64,000 nucleotides of DNA from an uncultured Desulfobacter sp. (lineage in GTDB: Bacteria; Desulfobacterota; Desulfobacteria; Desulfobacterales; Desulfobacteraceae), in the NCBI RefSeq assembly GCF_963666145.1, contig NZ_OY762614.1, forward strand, positions 248,001 to 312,000, given 5' to 3'. The translations under genes were made by a program, and so were the position numbers. Under the pieces are notes generated by a model that was not told the DNA's origin, did no database searches, and worked only from the letters and a program-made list of their open reading frames with translations. This document shows, one piece after another, positions 34,734-43,449 of this stretch (the stretch's first letter is position 1; each line of letters starts with the position of its first letter).

Positions 34734-35588
34734 ATGGATTATGTTAAGCGTTTTCAGGTTAAGCCGGGAGACAAGGTAAATCTCAAAAAAATAGATGCAG
34801 ACTTCAAAGACGGACACGAATCCAAGGAACATGCACTGGCGGAAATTGAGGCGTACAACGGCAGACTCAAAAAACTTCAGTATATGCTGTACGCGGAAAA
34901 CAAACACTCGTTGCTCATCTGCCTCCAAGGCAGGGATGCAGCCGGCAAAGACGGCACCATTAACCATGTGCTGGCGACCCTGAACCCCCAAGGCTGCACC
35001 GTAACCGGCTTCAAGGTCCCTTCTGCCCAGGAGGCGGCCCACGATTTTCTCTGGCGTTATCACAAGGCAACGCCCGCAAGGGGACAAGTGGCTATTTTTA
35101 ACCGTTCCCACTATGAGGATGTACTGGTGGTCCGGGTACACGACCTTCTGCCCAAGGCGGTCTGGTCAAAGCGCTACGATCAGATCAACGATTTTGAAAA
35201 AATGCTTCACGCCAACGGCACCCACATACTTAAATTTTATCTGCACATTGACGCGGACGAACAACTTAAACGATTCAAAAAAAGGATTGATGATCCCCAG
35301 CGCCAGTGGAAAATCAGCGAAAACGACTATACGGAGCGATCCTATTGGGACGATTATACAAAAGCATTTGAATCTGCAATGGAAAAATGCAGTACCCAAC
35401 AGGCACCATGGTTCATTATCCCCTCCAACCACAAGTGGTTCCGCAACCTTGCCATATCCAAAATCATTGTCGAGACGTTAGAGTCCCTGCAGATGAAGAT
35501 GCCGGAACCCACCGTCGACATCAGGGAGATCAGAAAACAATACCACGAAATCCTGGAAAAAGAAGAAGGGAATAAACCGGAAAATTAA
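34734..35588 (+). CDS. ppk2: Polyphosphate kinase 2 family protein
   Basis: 284 residues. Walker A-like LQGRDAAGKDGTI (near 62-74), the Walker B/lid region FNRSHYEDVLVVRVH (near 122-136) and a C-terminal WFIIPSNHKWFRNLAISKII. This is the PPK2 signature set. Such enzymes transfer phosphate between polyphosphate and nucleotides; single-domain members of this subtype often make NDP/NTP from polyphosphate, but class I, II or III cannot be fixed by eye. Convergent with a lipoprotein gene 13 bp away. Confidence 0.88.
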   Translation: MDYVKRFQVKPGDKVNLKKIDADFKDGHESKEHALAEIEAYNGRLKKLQYMLYAENKHSLLICLQGRDAAGKDGTINHVLATLNPQGCTVTGFKVPSAQEAAHDFLWRYHKATPARGQVAIFNRSHYEDVLVVRVHDLLPKAVWSKRYDQINDFEKMLHANGTHILKFYLHIDADEQLKRFKKRIDDPQRQWKISENDYTERSYWDDYTKAFESAMEKCSTQQAPWFIIPSNHKWFRNLAISKIIVETLESLQMKMPEPTVDIREIRKQYHEILEKEEGNKPEN

Positions 35589-35601
35589 ATAGGATTGTTT
35601 T

Positions 35602-36141
35602 TTACTTTTCAAATTCAGTACCGGAAAGCACCAGTTCTCCCTTGTATAGCATTTGGTTGACATGCGCACCCAAAGCCTTCAACCTGGCGTAGGCTGTATC
35701 GACATCTTTATGATCAAGACTAAACAGCGTTTCATCAATCATGGCGGTCAAATCCAGCACCACCTTGTCAAAGACGGATTTGTCCGTATTGCCTAGAAGG
35801 GATGTAACGGTTGATCTGCCGCGCCGGAGCAGCTCTTTTGCTTTACCTATATCCTTTATTTTCAAATATCTTTCAGCATCATACACCTCCTGCCTTAGGG
35901 TGGTGACAGGAACGTAATAATCTTTGAGTTTAAGCAATTGCTGCCGTATCAGCGCAAGCTTTTCCTGGCGGCTTTCTTCCGGAGAGACAGCCAATTCGTC
36001 CACAAGCGCCAAAGACTCTTCTATTCTGGTGTTAAAATAGTTGAAATGTGTATCTTTAAAAATGGGATTCCAATCCCGTTCCTGGGGCTGACATCCCGAA
36101 AGCATCAATAAGACAAATGTAATGAGTAATTTTTTAAACAT
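35602..36141 (-). CDS. Helical lipoprotein, unknown function
   Basis: 179 residues with a type II signal peptide (lipobox LMLSGC, Cys17). The mature part is mostly predicted helices rich in Leu/Lys/Asp, with EARYLKIKDIGKAKELLRRGRSTV suggesting a helical hairpin. No catalytic motif. Anchored in a membrane by lipid; partner unknown. Confidence 0.65.
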   Translation of the reverse strand: MFKKLLITFVLLMLSGCQPQERDWNPIFKDTHFNYFNTRIEESLALVDELAVSPEESRQEKLALIRQQLLKLKDYYVPVTTLRQEVYDAERYLKIKDIGKAKELLRRGRSTVTSLLGNTDKSVFDKVVLDLTAMIDETLFSLDHKDVDTAYARLKALGAHVNQMLYKGELVLSGTEFEK

Positions 36142-36245
36142 AGTATTTTTCCTGCGGTCAATTTAAATCCCATTCTTGTGGCATGCTGCGCCTTTGTTTA
36201 TAAGAAAGTCTGTGTAACCTGCACAAATCTTTCAACTTTCGTTGT

Positions 36246-36278
36246 GGGCTGAACCACGGTGAAAACCCGGGTCAGCCC
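36246..36278 (-). terminator. Hairpin downstream of the minus-strand antiporter
   Basis: GGGCTGA pairs with TCAGCCC, with additional G/C pairing inside (ACC/GGT, CCCGGG), just after the antiporter stop. There is no T-run, so terminator activity is uncertain. Confidence 0.4.
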
Positions 36279-36285
36279 ATGGCTG

Positions 36286-38067
36286 TTATAAGAAAAGGAA
36301 ACAAAGTGTCATAATTATAGTGGGCACAAGTGAATAGGCAAGCAGTAACAAGGGCGAAATACCGTTGGTGAAATAATCTTTTAATAGGGCTTGCCCGGCC
36401 GGATTCGGAGCATTGGCAATTATGGTCAAACCGCCGCCGGTAACTGCTCCGGCCACAACCGCATATTTCAGACTGTCGGTGAAGCCCGGCACCAGTGTGC
36501 TCAAATAGGTAATGGCGGCATTGTCATTAAATGCCGTGAGCACCGTAGCGCTCAACATGAGCGGAATTTCCCCCAGACTGCCGAGCACCGGTGCAATCCA
36601 CCATCCCTGAAGGCCGCCGTGGATAACCAGGCCGCCCAGGAAAAAACCCACCAGCATCGGGGATTTCAGGTTGATATTATTCTGGAACGGCCAGGTCACA
36701 TGGCTAAACCCGATAAAAAAGAGCATTCCGGAAACAAAAATGGCAGGGTGGTGTGCATTGGCAATGGTCCAGACCATGAAGGCAATATGAACAGCTATAA
36801 TCCACCCGGGGACACCGCCGGACCGATTATCCCAATTGGGATCGCTGAGTTTTGGCCTTTTATCCCTTGGAAGCAGGCCCGGAACCGAAACACTCATCTG
36901 CTGAACCTTAAGATCCTCAAACTCCTGTTCAAAGGTTTCCTCCAACAAGGCACAATCAGTTTCATCCATTGTACATACGGTCATTGTGGAGTCTTTTGCC
37001 GAATCTTTAATTCTTTGATATTCTTCTTGCAATTCATTGCCGATCCGTTGTTCGGCCAGTTTAAGATTTTTTTTAAGCGAATCGCTATGGATGTACTTAT
37101 CCTTGATCTCCTTTTTCAACAGGGACAGCTTGAATTTTCTTTCAAGCTTAAAAATTTCCCTTTTGAATACCAGAAAAACCAAAGCATTGGAAAGAACGAT
37201 ACCGATAACCGCTTTCCAGCCGAAGGTGGTGAACATGAAAGACAGGTTCCAGTCCCAAGGGGCGGCCACCATAAGCACCGGGGGCGCAGCAAAATGGGTA
37301 AGGGTTCCGCCAACCGAAATATTGACGAACAAAAGGGAAATTGTGGCGTATTGAAGTTTTTTTGCCGGCTTTAACTCATAAAATTTGCGGGCAAGCAGCA
37401 TGGCTGAAATAGTCATTGCCGCAGGTTCCGTGATAAATGAGCCTAGAATCGGCCCCAGAGTCATTATGGTCAGCCACCAGGCCGCCAAAGTCCCGTTAAA
37501 AAGAGCGGCAACCCGACTCATTATTTTTTCTGAAAAATACAAAATGGGTCGGGAGGAAGCAAGAGTCATAATGACCACAACAAACATCGGCTCAGTGTAA
37601 TTTACATTACTTATATATCCGACAAAGGTCTGCCAGTCGTAAAAGAGAACGATCGCCGCGGTCAGAACAACAGCCCAAAGGCCAAAGATAACTTCAACCT
37701 CACCTAAAAAATGAAATATCTCTGCACGGAATATTGTGGAATTTTCAGACACTGTTCCCGCTTCAATTTTTTTTTGGTGCGCCGCTTTCCACTTATGTGC
37801 GTAGTAAAGAAATTTACAAGTCAAAAAGGTGTGAAGAATTGCAGCCAAAAAAATTAAAGAGGCCACCAGATTAAACGGCGTATGACTGATGCGGTACTTC
37901 AGGATTGCCAAAACGCCATGGATGTCATCATCTTGGTAACTTGCAAAACTTGGAGGAAAATTAACGAGGGTTTCATGCGCATCGGAACCGCCGCCTCCTG
38001 CTGCGCAAGCAAACCCTGCTGACAATACTACCAAAACCAAAAGAGGAATTGCCGAACGAAGTTTCAT
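36286..38067 (-). CDS. Putative Na+/H+ antiporter (PF07399-like)
   Basis: 593 residues from ATG 38067 (a GTG at 38091 gives a longer N terminus). A signal-like N terminus (VLSAGFACA) is followed by about 11-12 membrane helices. A long charged cytoplasmic insert (about 310-400, rich in Lys/Glu) divides the protein. Helix phrases ILGSFITEPAAMTISAM, GGTLTHFAAPPVLMVAAPWDWN and ATVLTAFNDNAAITYL resemble the ion-transporter (IT) superfamily, with conserved Asn/Asp in discontinuous helices. It lies head-to-head with nhaB, so sodium or pH homeostasis is a reasonable inference. Confidence 0.75.
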   Translation of the reverse strand: MKLRSAIPLLVLVVLSAGFACAAGGGGSDAHETLVNFPPSFASYQDDDIHGVLAILKYRISHTPFNLVASLIFLAAILHTFLTCKFLYYAHKWKAAHQKKIEAGTVSENSTIFRAEIFHFLGEVEVIFGLWAVVLTAAIVLFYDWQTFVGYISNVNYTEPMFVVVIMTLASSRPILYFSEKIMSRVAALFNGTLAAWWLTIMTLGPILGSFITEPAAMTISAMLLARKFYELKPAKKLQYATISLLFVNISVGGTLTHFAAPPVLMVAAPWDWNLSFMFTTFGWKAVIGIVLSNALVFLVFKREIFKLERKFKLSLLKKEIKDKYIHSDSLKKNLKLAEQRIGNELQEEYQRIKDSAKDSTMTVCTMDETDCALLEETFEQEFEDLKVQQMSVSVPGLLPRDKRPKLSDPNWDNRSGGVPGWIIAVHIAFMVWTIANAHHPAIFVSGMLFFIGFSHVTWPFQNNINLKSPMLVGFFLGGLVIHGGLQGWWIAPVLGSLGEIPLMLSATVLTAFNDNAAITYLSTLVPGFTDSLKYAVVAGAVTGGGLTIIANAPNPAGQALLKDYFTNGISPLLLLAYSLVPTIIMTLCFLFL

Positions 38068-38336
38068 AGATCTTACCACTATCCTTCTCACGTCAAAGTC
38101 CTGGCATGTGGTATTACGTTTCGATATTCAGTAAAAATGCTATGCAGGGACAAATTAAAGCAGTTTACCTATAACACAATCAGTTTGACCATATCCGAAC
38201 TACAGTACCCTAAAATCATGCATCAGCACAGAATAATGTGTTGAATTTTTACAAATGAGATGTTAGAAGGCATAATCTGTAACAATTGTAAAACTTATAA
38301 CCTGTTGTTCCTAATAATAATTGTGAGGATCTGACC

Positions 38337-39947
38337 ATGTTCAACGCCTTAGTAAAAAACTTTTTAGGGAATGCGCCGATTTGGTACAAACTTGCCATTA
38401 TCGTGTTCCTGATCATCAACCCAATTCTCCTTATAACATCCGGCCCATTTGTCATGGGCTGGGTGCTCATCGCTGAATTTATTTTCACCCTGGCCATGGC
38501 ACTTAAATGTTATCCCCTGCCCTCGGGTGGTCTTTTAGCCATTGAAGCCATTATTATGGGTATGGCAAAACCGGAAACCGTTTACCATGAAGCCCTGGCA
38601 AACTTTGAAGTTATCCTTCTTCTGATGTTCATGGTTGCAGGCATCTATTTCATGAAGGAATTTTTGCAGTTCACCTTTACTCGTATTCTTGTTCAGGTGC
38701 AGTCTAAAACTATCATTGCCTTACTTTTTTGCTTTGCCGGCGCTTTTCTGTCTGCCTTCCTTGATGCGTTAACCGTTACAGCGGTAATTATTGCGGTTGC
38801 CTTTGGGTTTTACAATGTCTACCATCGTTATGTCTCCGGCAAAGGTAGTACAGGTGACCATGATCTCACCAATGATCAGGCAGTTAAAGATGCCGAACGG
38901 GAAGACCTTGTTCAATTCCGGGGCTTTTTACGCAACTTGATGATGCATGGTGCCGTAGGTACCGCGCTGGGCGGCGTTTGCACCCTGGTTGGAGAACCCC
39001 AGAACCTGCTCATCGGCAGCCAGATGGGCTGGCACTTTGTTGACTTCTTCCTGGAAGTTGCACCGGTCTCCATGCCCGTTCTTCTTGTCGGGCTTGGCAC
39101 CTGTTATATCCTGGAAAAAAAGCAGTGGTTCGGCTATGGCGTTGAACTGCCCGGCAACATCCGTTCACATCTGCTGGAAACCGCAGTTAAAATGGAAGAA
39201 CAAGGCGGAAAAAAACTCAAAGCTAGACTTGTTATTCAGGGTATCGGCGGTATCTGGCTGATCCTGGCACTGGCCTTCCATCTTGCCGCTGTGGGTCTCA
39301 TCGGCCTCTCCGTTATCATATTCCTGACCTCTATGAACGGAATTACCGACGAACACCAGTTCGGACATGCGTTTACCGAAGCGCTGCCCTTTACCGCCCT
39401 GCTGGTTGTCTTTTTCTCCATCGTCGCGGTTATTCACGAACAGCACCTGTTTCACCCCATCATGCATTTTGTTCTCAGCCTTCATGGTCACCTGCAGCTT
39501 GGTGCATACTATATTGCAAACGGGTTGCTCTCCGCGATTTCCGACAACGTATTTGTTGCCACCGTTTATATTACGGAAACAAAAATGCATTTTGTCCAGA
39601 TGCTCGGCCAGATCCCCCATATCGGCATGACCGGTAGCGAATTGATGGACAAACTAACCAATCCGCACCTTGTCCGGGCTGACGTATTGGCTGCTCTGCC
39701 GGCTGAAGCTGCTGCCAAAGCAGGCGAAATCATCAAACATTTTGATCACCTGGCTGTTGCGATTAACACCGGTACCAACATCCCGAGTGTGGCAACCCCT
39801 AATGGCCAGGCCGCTTTCCTTTTCTTGCTGACTTCAGCACTGGCGCCTGTCATCAGACTCTCCTACGGTCGGATGGTTTGGCTGGCGTTACCATACACGA
39901 TTACCATGTCATTAACAGGCCTTATTTCTGCTTACCTGTTTTTGTAA
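38337..39947 (+). CDS. nhaB: Na+/H+ antiporter NhaB
   Basis: 536 residues and about 12 membrane helices. It begins with the NhaB-like FLGNAPIWYKLAIIVFLIINPI and contains GAFLSAFLDALTVTAVIIAVAFGFY (near 140-165), GGVCTLVGEPQNLLIGSQMGW (near 215-235) and LLSAISDNVFVATVYI (near 395-410). The length matches E. coli NhaB (about 513). It exchanges Na+ for H+ across the inner membrane. Ends at a very strong terminator. The 269-bp divergent spacer upstream should hold both antiporter promoters. Confidence 0.92.
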   Translation: MFNALVKNFLGNAPIWYKLAIIVFLIINPILLITSGPFVMGWVLIAEFIFTLAMALKCYPLPSGGLLAIEAIIMGMAKPETVYHEALANFEVILLLMFMVAGIYFMKEFLQFTFTRILVQVQSKTIIALLFCFAGAFLSAFLDALTVTAVIIAVAFGFYNVYHRYVSGKGSTGDHDLTNDQAVKDAEREDLVQFRGFLRNLMMHGAVGTALGGVCTLVGEPQNLLIGSQMGWHFVDFFLEVAPVSMPVLLVGLGTCYILEKKQWFGYGVELPGNIRSHLLETAVKMEEQGGKKLKARLVIQGIGGIWLILALAFHLAAVGLIGLSVIIFLTSMNGITDEHQFGHAFTEALPFTALLVVFFSIVAVIHEQHLFHPIMHFVLSLHGHLQLGAYYIANGLLSAISDNVFVATVYITETKMHFVQMLGQIPHIGMTGSELMDKLTNPHLVRADVLAALPAEAAAKAGEIIKHFDHLAVAINTGTNIPSVATPNGQAAFLFLLTSALAPVIRLSYGRMVWLALPYTITMSLTGLISAYLFL

Positions 39948-39975
39948 TACATATACGTATTAATTAACGAGCGAC

Positions 39976-40020
39976 AAAAAGGTGCACCCAATGCAATTTT
40001 GCATTGGGTGCACCTTTTTA
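39976..40020 (+). terminator. Strong rho-independent terminator of nhaB
   Basis: A nearly perfect ~20-bp stem (AAAGGTGCACCCAATGCAA pairing with TTGCATTGGGTGCACCTTT) with a tiny loop and T-run. It is symmetrical and could work in both directions. Confidence 0.9.
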
Positions 40021-40152
40021 ATGTTGTCCAATGGGATACGGATAATCGCCCATGCAGTATGCCCGATTCTCATAAATTCAATTTGACAACAGCAGACCAC
40101 ACGTCTACATTATTACTTTAACTATAAATCTTCGTCTACTTCACACGACGTA

Positions 40153-40168
40153 TTGCGTTTAAACGCAA
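40153..40168. promoter_or_regulatory. 16-bp perfect palindrome upstream of the DUF362 gene
   Basis: TTGCGTTTAAACGCAA is a perfect palindrome about 110 bp before the start codon and 25 bp before the conserved direct-repeat element. It looks like a dimeric repressor operator. It is not present at the second copy of the direct-repeat element (43.34 kb). Confidence 0.45.
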
Positions 40169-40183
40169 CACGACATTCACTTC

Positions 40184-40224
40184 TTTGGACAATCAGGCAA
40201 TTATAAAAAACGATCAGGCTATCG
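40184..40224 (+). promoter_or_regulatory. Conserved direct-repeat control element, copy 1
   Basis: Contains TCAGGCAAT (40193-40201) and TCAGGCTAT (40214-40222), a direct repeat with 21-bp period (two helical turns), preceded by TTTGGAC. The whole segment is nearly identical to 43339-43380 upstream of the decarboxylase gene. The layout suits an AraC/XylS-type activator; this assignment is inference. About 55 bp separate it from the DUF362 start codon. Confidence 0.6.
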
Positions 40225-40278
40225 TGCTTGTTTAATGGTGATGTATTTTAAAAAGAACTTAAAAGGAGAAAATACCAT

Positions 40279-41412
40279 ATGGAAAAAGCAAAGGTTTATT
40301 TTACAAATTTTCGCACCAAGGCCTTTGGTGACGGACTGCCGGCAAAGTTAAAAAAACTGATCAAAAAAGCCGGGATCGGAGATATTGATATGGACGGCAA
40401 ATTTGCCGCCATCAAGCTTCATTTCGGAGAGCTGGGAAATATCAGCTATCTTCGGCCAAACTACGCCAGGGCCGTGGCTGACGTGGTCAAAGAGTTGGGG
40501 GGCAAACCCTTTTTGACCGACTGCAACACCATGTACCCGGGAAGTCGTAAAAACGCCCTTGAGCATCTGCAGTGCGCCTGGGAAAACGGATTTACACCAT
40601 TGACCGTCGGCTGCCCCATTCTCATCGGCGACGGCCTTAAGGGGACCGATGACGTCGATGTACCCCTGAGCGGGTGCGAGTATGTCAAGGAGGCTAAAAT
40701 CGGGCGGGCCATCATGGACGCCGATGTATTCATCAGCCTCACCCATTTTAAGGGACATGAAGTGACCGGTTTCGGCGGCGCCATTAAAAACATCGGCATG
40801 GGCTGCGGGTCCCGGGCAGGCAAAACCGAGCAGCACAGCAGCGGCAAGGCTCAAATTGACGAATCCCTGTGCCGGGGGTGCCTGGCCTGTCAAAAGGAAT
40901 GCGCCAACGACGGGCTGTACTTTGATGAAGAACATAAAAAAATGCGGGTAAACCTGGACAATTGCGTGGGCTGCGGCCGTTGTCTCGGGGCCTGTAACTT
41001 TGACGCCATTTCATTTGACTTTAACGCCGCAGTGGAAATGTTGAACCGCCGTATGGCAGAGTATACCAAAGCCGTGGTGGACGGAAGACCGTGTTTTCAT
41101 ATCTCCCTGGTGGTGGATGTCTCACCGAACTGTGACTGCCACGGGGAAAACGATGTCCCCATTCTGCCGAATCTGGGCATGTTCGCCTCCTTTGACCCCC
41201 TGGCCCTGGACCAGGCCTGTGTGGACGCGTGCCTTGCGGCCGATCCCCTGCCCGGCAGCCAGCTGGCCGATAATCTGACCAAACCGGACTTCCACGACCA
41301 CCACGACCATTTCACCAATAACCGGCCCGAGTCTGAATGGCAAAGCTGTATGGCCCATGCCGAAAAAATCGGTCTGGGAACCCGGTCCTACGAACTGATA
41401 ACGGTCAAATAA
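40279..41412 (+). CDS. DUF362 protein with two [4Fe-4S] clusters
   Basis: 377 residues, AAAGGAG ribosome site. The DUF362 domain occupies about 1-190 and 250-370 (FAAIKLHFGELGN; LTDCNTMYPGSRKNALEH; THFKGHEVTGFGGAIKNIGMG). A bacterial ferredoxin module is inserted, with ligands Cys198/201/204/208 (CRGCLACQKEC) and Cys229/232/235/239 (CVGCGRCLGAC). No signal peptide, so cytoplasmic. Electron transfer or iron-sulfur sensing is likely; substrates are unknown. It shares an upstream control element with the decarboxylase-cupin genes 3 kb away, suggesting one regulon. Confidence 0.88.
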   Translation: MEKAKVYFTNFRTKAFGDGLPAKLKKLIKKAGIGDIDMDGKFAAIKLHFGELGNISYLRPNYARAVADVVKELGGKPFLTDCNTMYPGSRKNALEHLQCAWENGFTPLTVGCPILIGDGLKGTDDVDVPLSGCEYVKEAKIGRAIMDADVFISLTHFKGHEVTGFGGAIKNIGMGCGSRAGKTEQHSSGKAQIDESLCRGCLACQKECANDGLYFDEEHKKMRVNLDNCVGCGRCLGACNFDAISFDFNAAVEMLNRRMAEYTKAVVDGRPCFHISLVVDVSPNCDCHGENDVPILPNLGMFASFDPLALDQACVDACLAADPLPGSQLADNLTKPDFHDHHDHFTNNRPESEWQSCMAHAEKIGLGTRSYELITVK

Positions 41413-41518
41413 ATATCGGTGTTAAAAAGGATTCCGAGCATCTGTTTTTGTGCGTATGATATCATCTTTGTACACCCAACAGCCTGCCCAAAGGGCGATA
41501 AGATAACGGATTGAACCC

Positions 41519-41981
41519 ATGAAAGACATATCTTGCGCACTCGAACTGAGGGATATCCATAAATCATTCGGCAAAAGGGAAGTGCTTAAAGGCATTTCCC
41601 TGTCTGCCGATACGGGTGATGTGGTGTCTATCCTGGGACGCAGCGGGTCGGGGAAAAGCACCCTACTTCGGTGCATCAATTTTCTGGAAACACCGGATGC
41701 GGGGTTTGTCAGTGTCTGCGGCACCAAGATCACGGTGCCGGCCCAAGATAAAGAGAAAAAAAATTCAGCGGTTCAAAGGCGGTTCTGGCGCTTCGCCGAA
41801 AAATCGGCATGGTGTTCCAGTCCTTTAACCTCTGGGACCATATGACGGTGATGGAAAACGTTATTGAAGCCCCTGTCAACGTCTTAAAACAGCCTAAAAA
41901 AGAAGCCATGGCCCAGGCGCAAATGCTTCTTGCAAAGGTTGGATTATCCGGCCGGACGCACAGTCAAAGCTATCCGGTTTT
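41519..41981 (+). pseudogene. Polar amino-acid ABC transporter ATPase, frameshifted and truncated
   Basis: The N terminus is a normal HisP/GlnQ-type ATPase (LELRDIHKSFGKREVLKGIS; Walker A GRSGSGKST). The frame is lost at an A8 tract (41756-41763); the family sequence resumes in another frame as LRRKIGMVFQSFNLWDHMTV (Q-loop region). It then stops resembling the family at SQSYP (about 41975), where the ABC signature LSGGQ, Walker B and H-loop should follow. Instead the DNA runs straight into permease sequence. The gene therefore lacks the catalytic half and cannot encode a working ATPase. Confidence 0.85.
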
Positions 41982-42542
41982 AGGGTTCTGCGAAACGCTG
42001 CCGACACGCTCACCACCATCATCAGGGGGATACCCGAACTTTTATTTGTGCTTGGGGTCTACCTTGGCAGCAGTGTGGTGATCAACAATGTGTCAGGATA
42101 TCTGGGATATGATGCCTATATCGAAGTTAATGCATTCTGGGCCGGGGTGATTGCCCTGAGTCTTGTATTCGGGGCTTATGGCACAGAGGTCTTCCGGGGC
42201 GCCATTTTGTCGGTACCCAAAGGGCAGATCAAAGCTGCCCAAGCCTTTGGCATGACATCGTTTACCATATATAAACGAATTATTTTACCCCAGATGTGGC
42301 GCATCGCCCTGCCCGGGCTGGGGAACCTGTTTATGGTGCTGCTCAAGAATACTGTCCTGCTGTCGGTCATTGGCGTGCCCGAGCTGATGCGCAACGCAGA
42401 ATCGGCAGTCGGATTTACCAAAAAACCGTTCCTATTCTACCTTGCGGCCACATGTCTATACCTGGGCTTGACAGCCATCAGCATGGCGGCCGTTGCCTGG
42501 TTTGAGAAACGAACCTGGCAAGGCGTCAAAAGAGGGATCTGA
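41982..42542 (+). pseudogene. HisQ-like amino-acid permease, 5' end deleted
   Basis: The frame reads VLRNAADTLTTIIRGIPELLFVLGVYLG onward. It includes the EAA loop typical of HAAT permeases (GAILSVPKGQIKAAQAFGMTSFTIYKRIILPQMWR) and ends normally at 42542. The first ~50 residues (first membrane helix) are missing and replaced by the ATPase remnant. The next permease starts at the stop (4-base-type overlap), so the old operon order was ATPase...permease-permease, with any binding-protein gene lost or never present here. Confidence 0.82.
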
Positions 42543-43216
42543 TGGATTTTGAACTGATCATCGATTCGCTTCCCAAACTGCTCAAAGCCACCCAAATGAC
42601 CCTGGCCCTGATGGGTATCACAGCTGTTGTCGGACTTGTTCTGGCCTTTGGCGTGGCGATGTTGCGGGTGTCCAAAAAAAAATATCTGAAATGGCCTGCA
42701 TATGGGTATATATTTTTTTTCAGGGGAAGCCCGCTGCTGGTTCAGCTTTTCCTGATATATTACGGGCTGGCCCAGTTTGAATGGGTACGGGACAGCTTTT
42801 TGTGACCGCTGCTCCGGCAGCCCATGTGGTGTGCCCTTATAGCCTTTTGTTTGAATACGGCAGCCTATACGGGTGAAGTGCTCAGGGGGGCCATTGAAGC
42901 AGTTCCGGCCGGCCAGGTTGAGGCAGGACGGGCAATGGGCATGTCCGGATGGATGCTGCTTAAACGGATCGTAGCGCCCCAGGCCGTCAGAATTGCCCTG
43001 CCCGCTTACAGCAATGAGTTTATCTACACCATAAAAGACAGTTCACTGGCCAGTACGGTCACCCTTCTTGAGCTGACCGGTATGGCCAGAAACATCGTGG
43101 CACGGACATATGAACCCATTGAAATCTTCCTGGTCAGCGCATGCATTTATCTGTTTTTAGTCTTCATTGCAACCCAGGCCTTCAAATGGGTTGAAACACG
43201 ATTGCGCTATATTTAG
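42542..43216 (+). pseudogene. HisM-like amino-acid permease with in-frame TGA
   Basis: The frame starts MDFELIIDSLPKLLKATQMTLALMGI and is a normal HAAT permease until a TGA at 42803-42805 (after VRDSFL). It then continues in the same frame as PLLRQPMWCALIAFCLNTAAYTGEVLRGAIEAVPAGQ to 43216, including a complete EAA loop (GAIEAVPAGQVEAGRAMGMSGWMLLKRIVAP). The simplest reading is Trp TGG to TGA nonsense mutation. Because the two upstream transporter genes are also broken, a recoded codon (selenocysteine) is unlikely. Confidence 0.85.
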
Positions 43217-43338
43217 GTGATGGACTTTTTGGGTTCGCAAGCTGTTTGCTAAATTTTCTATTTTTAAGTCATTGCCTTGATATCATTATGTATTATGAAA
43301 GCTCAAGCAAAACAACAAACGGCATATTTTCGTCGCAT

Positions 43339-43380
43339 TTTGGACTTTCAGGCAATTATATTAAACGACCAGGTTATGTG
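43339..43380 (+). promoter_or_regulatory. Conserved direct-repeat control element, copy 2
   Basis: Contains TCAGGCAAT (43348-43356) and CCAGGTTAT (43369-43377), again 21 bp apart, preceded by TTTGGAC. About 31 of 38 positions match copy 1 at 40.19 kb, while flanking sequence does not. It lies about 70 bp upstream of the decarboxylase start. Likely binding site for a shared activator, perhaps AraC-type. Confidence 0.6.
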
Positions 43381-43449
43381 TCAGCCCGACCCGGTGGTAT
43401 AATTTACCAAAATTATTGATATCGTAATTTGTAATATTGGAGACAGACC

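Noticed and set aside
42803..42805. TGA as a selenocysteine codon
   Set aside because: Permeases of this family do not use Sec, and the two upstream genes of the transporter are clearly dead.
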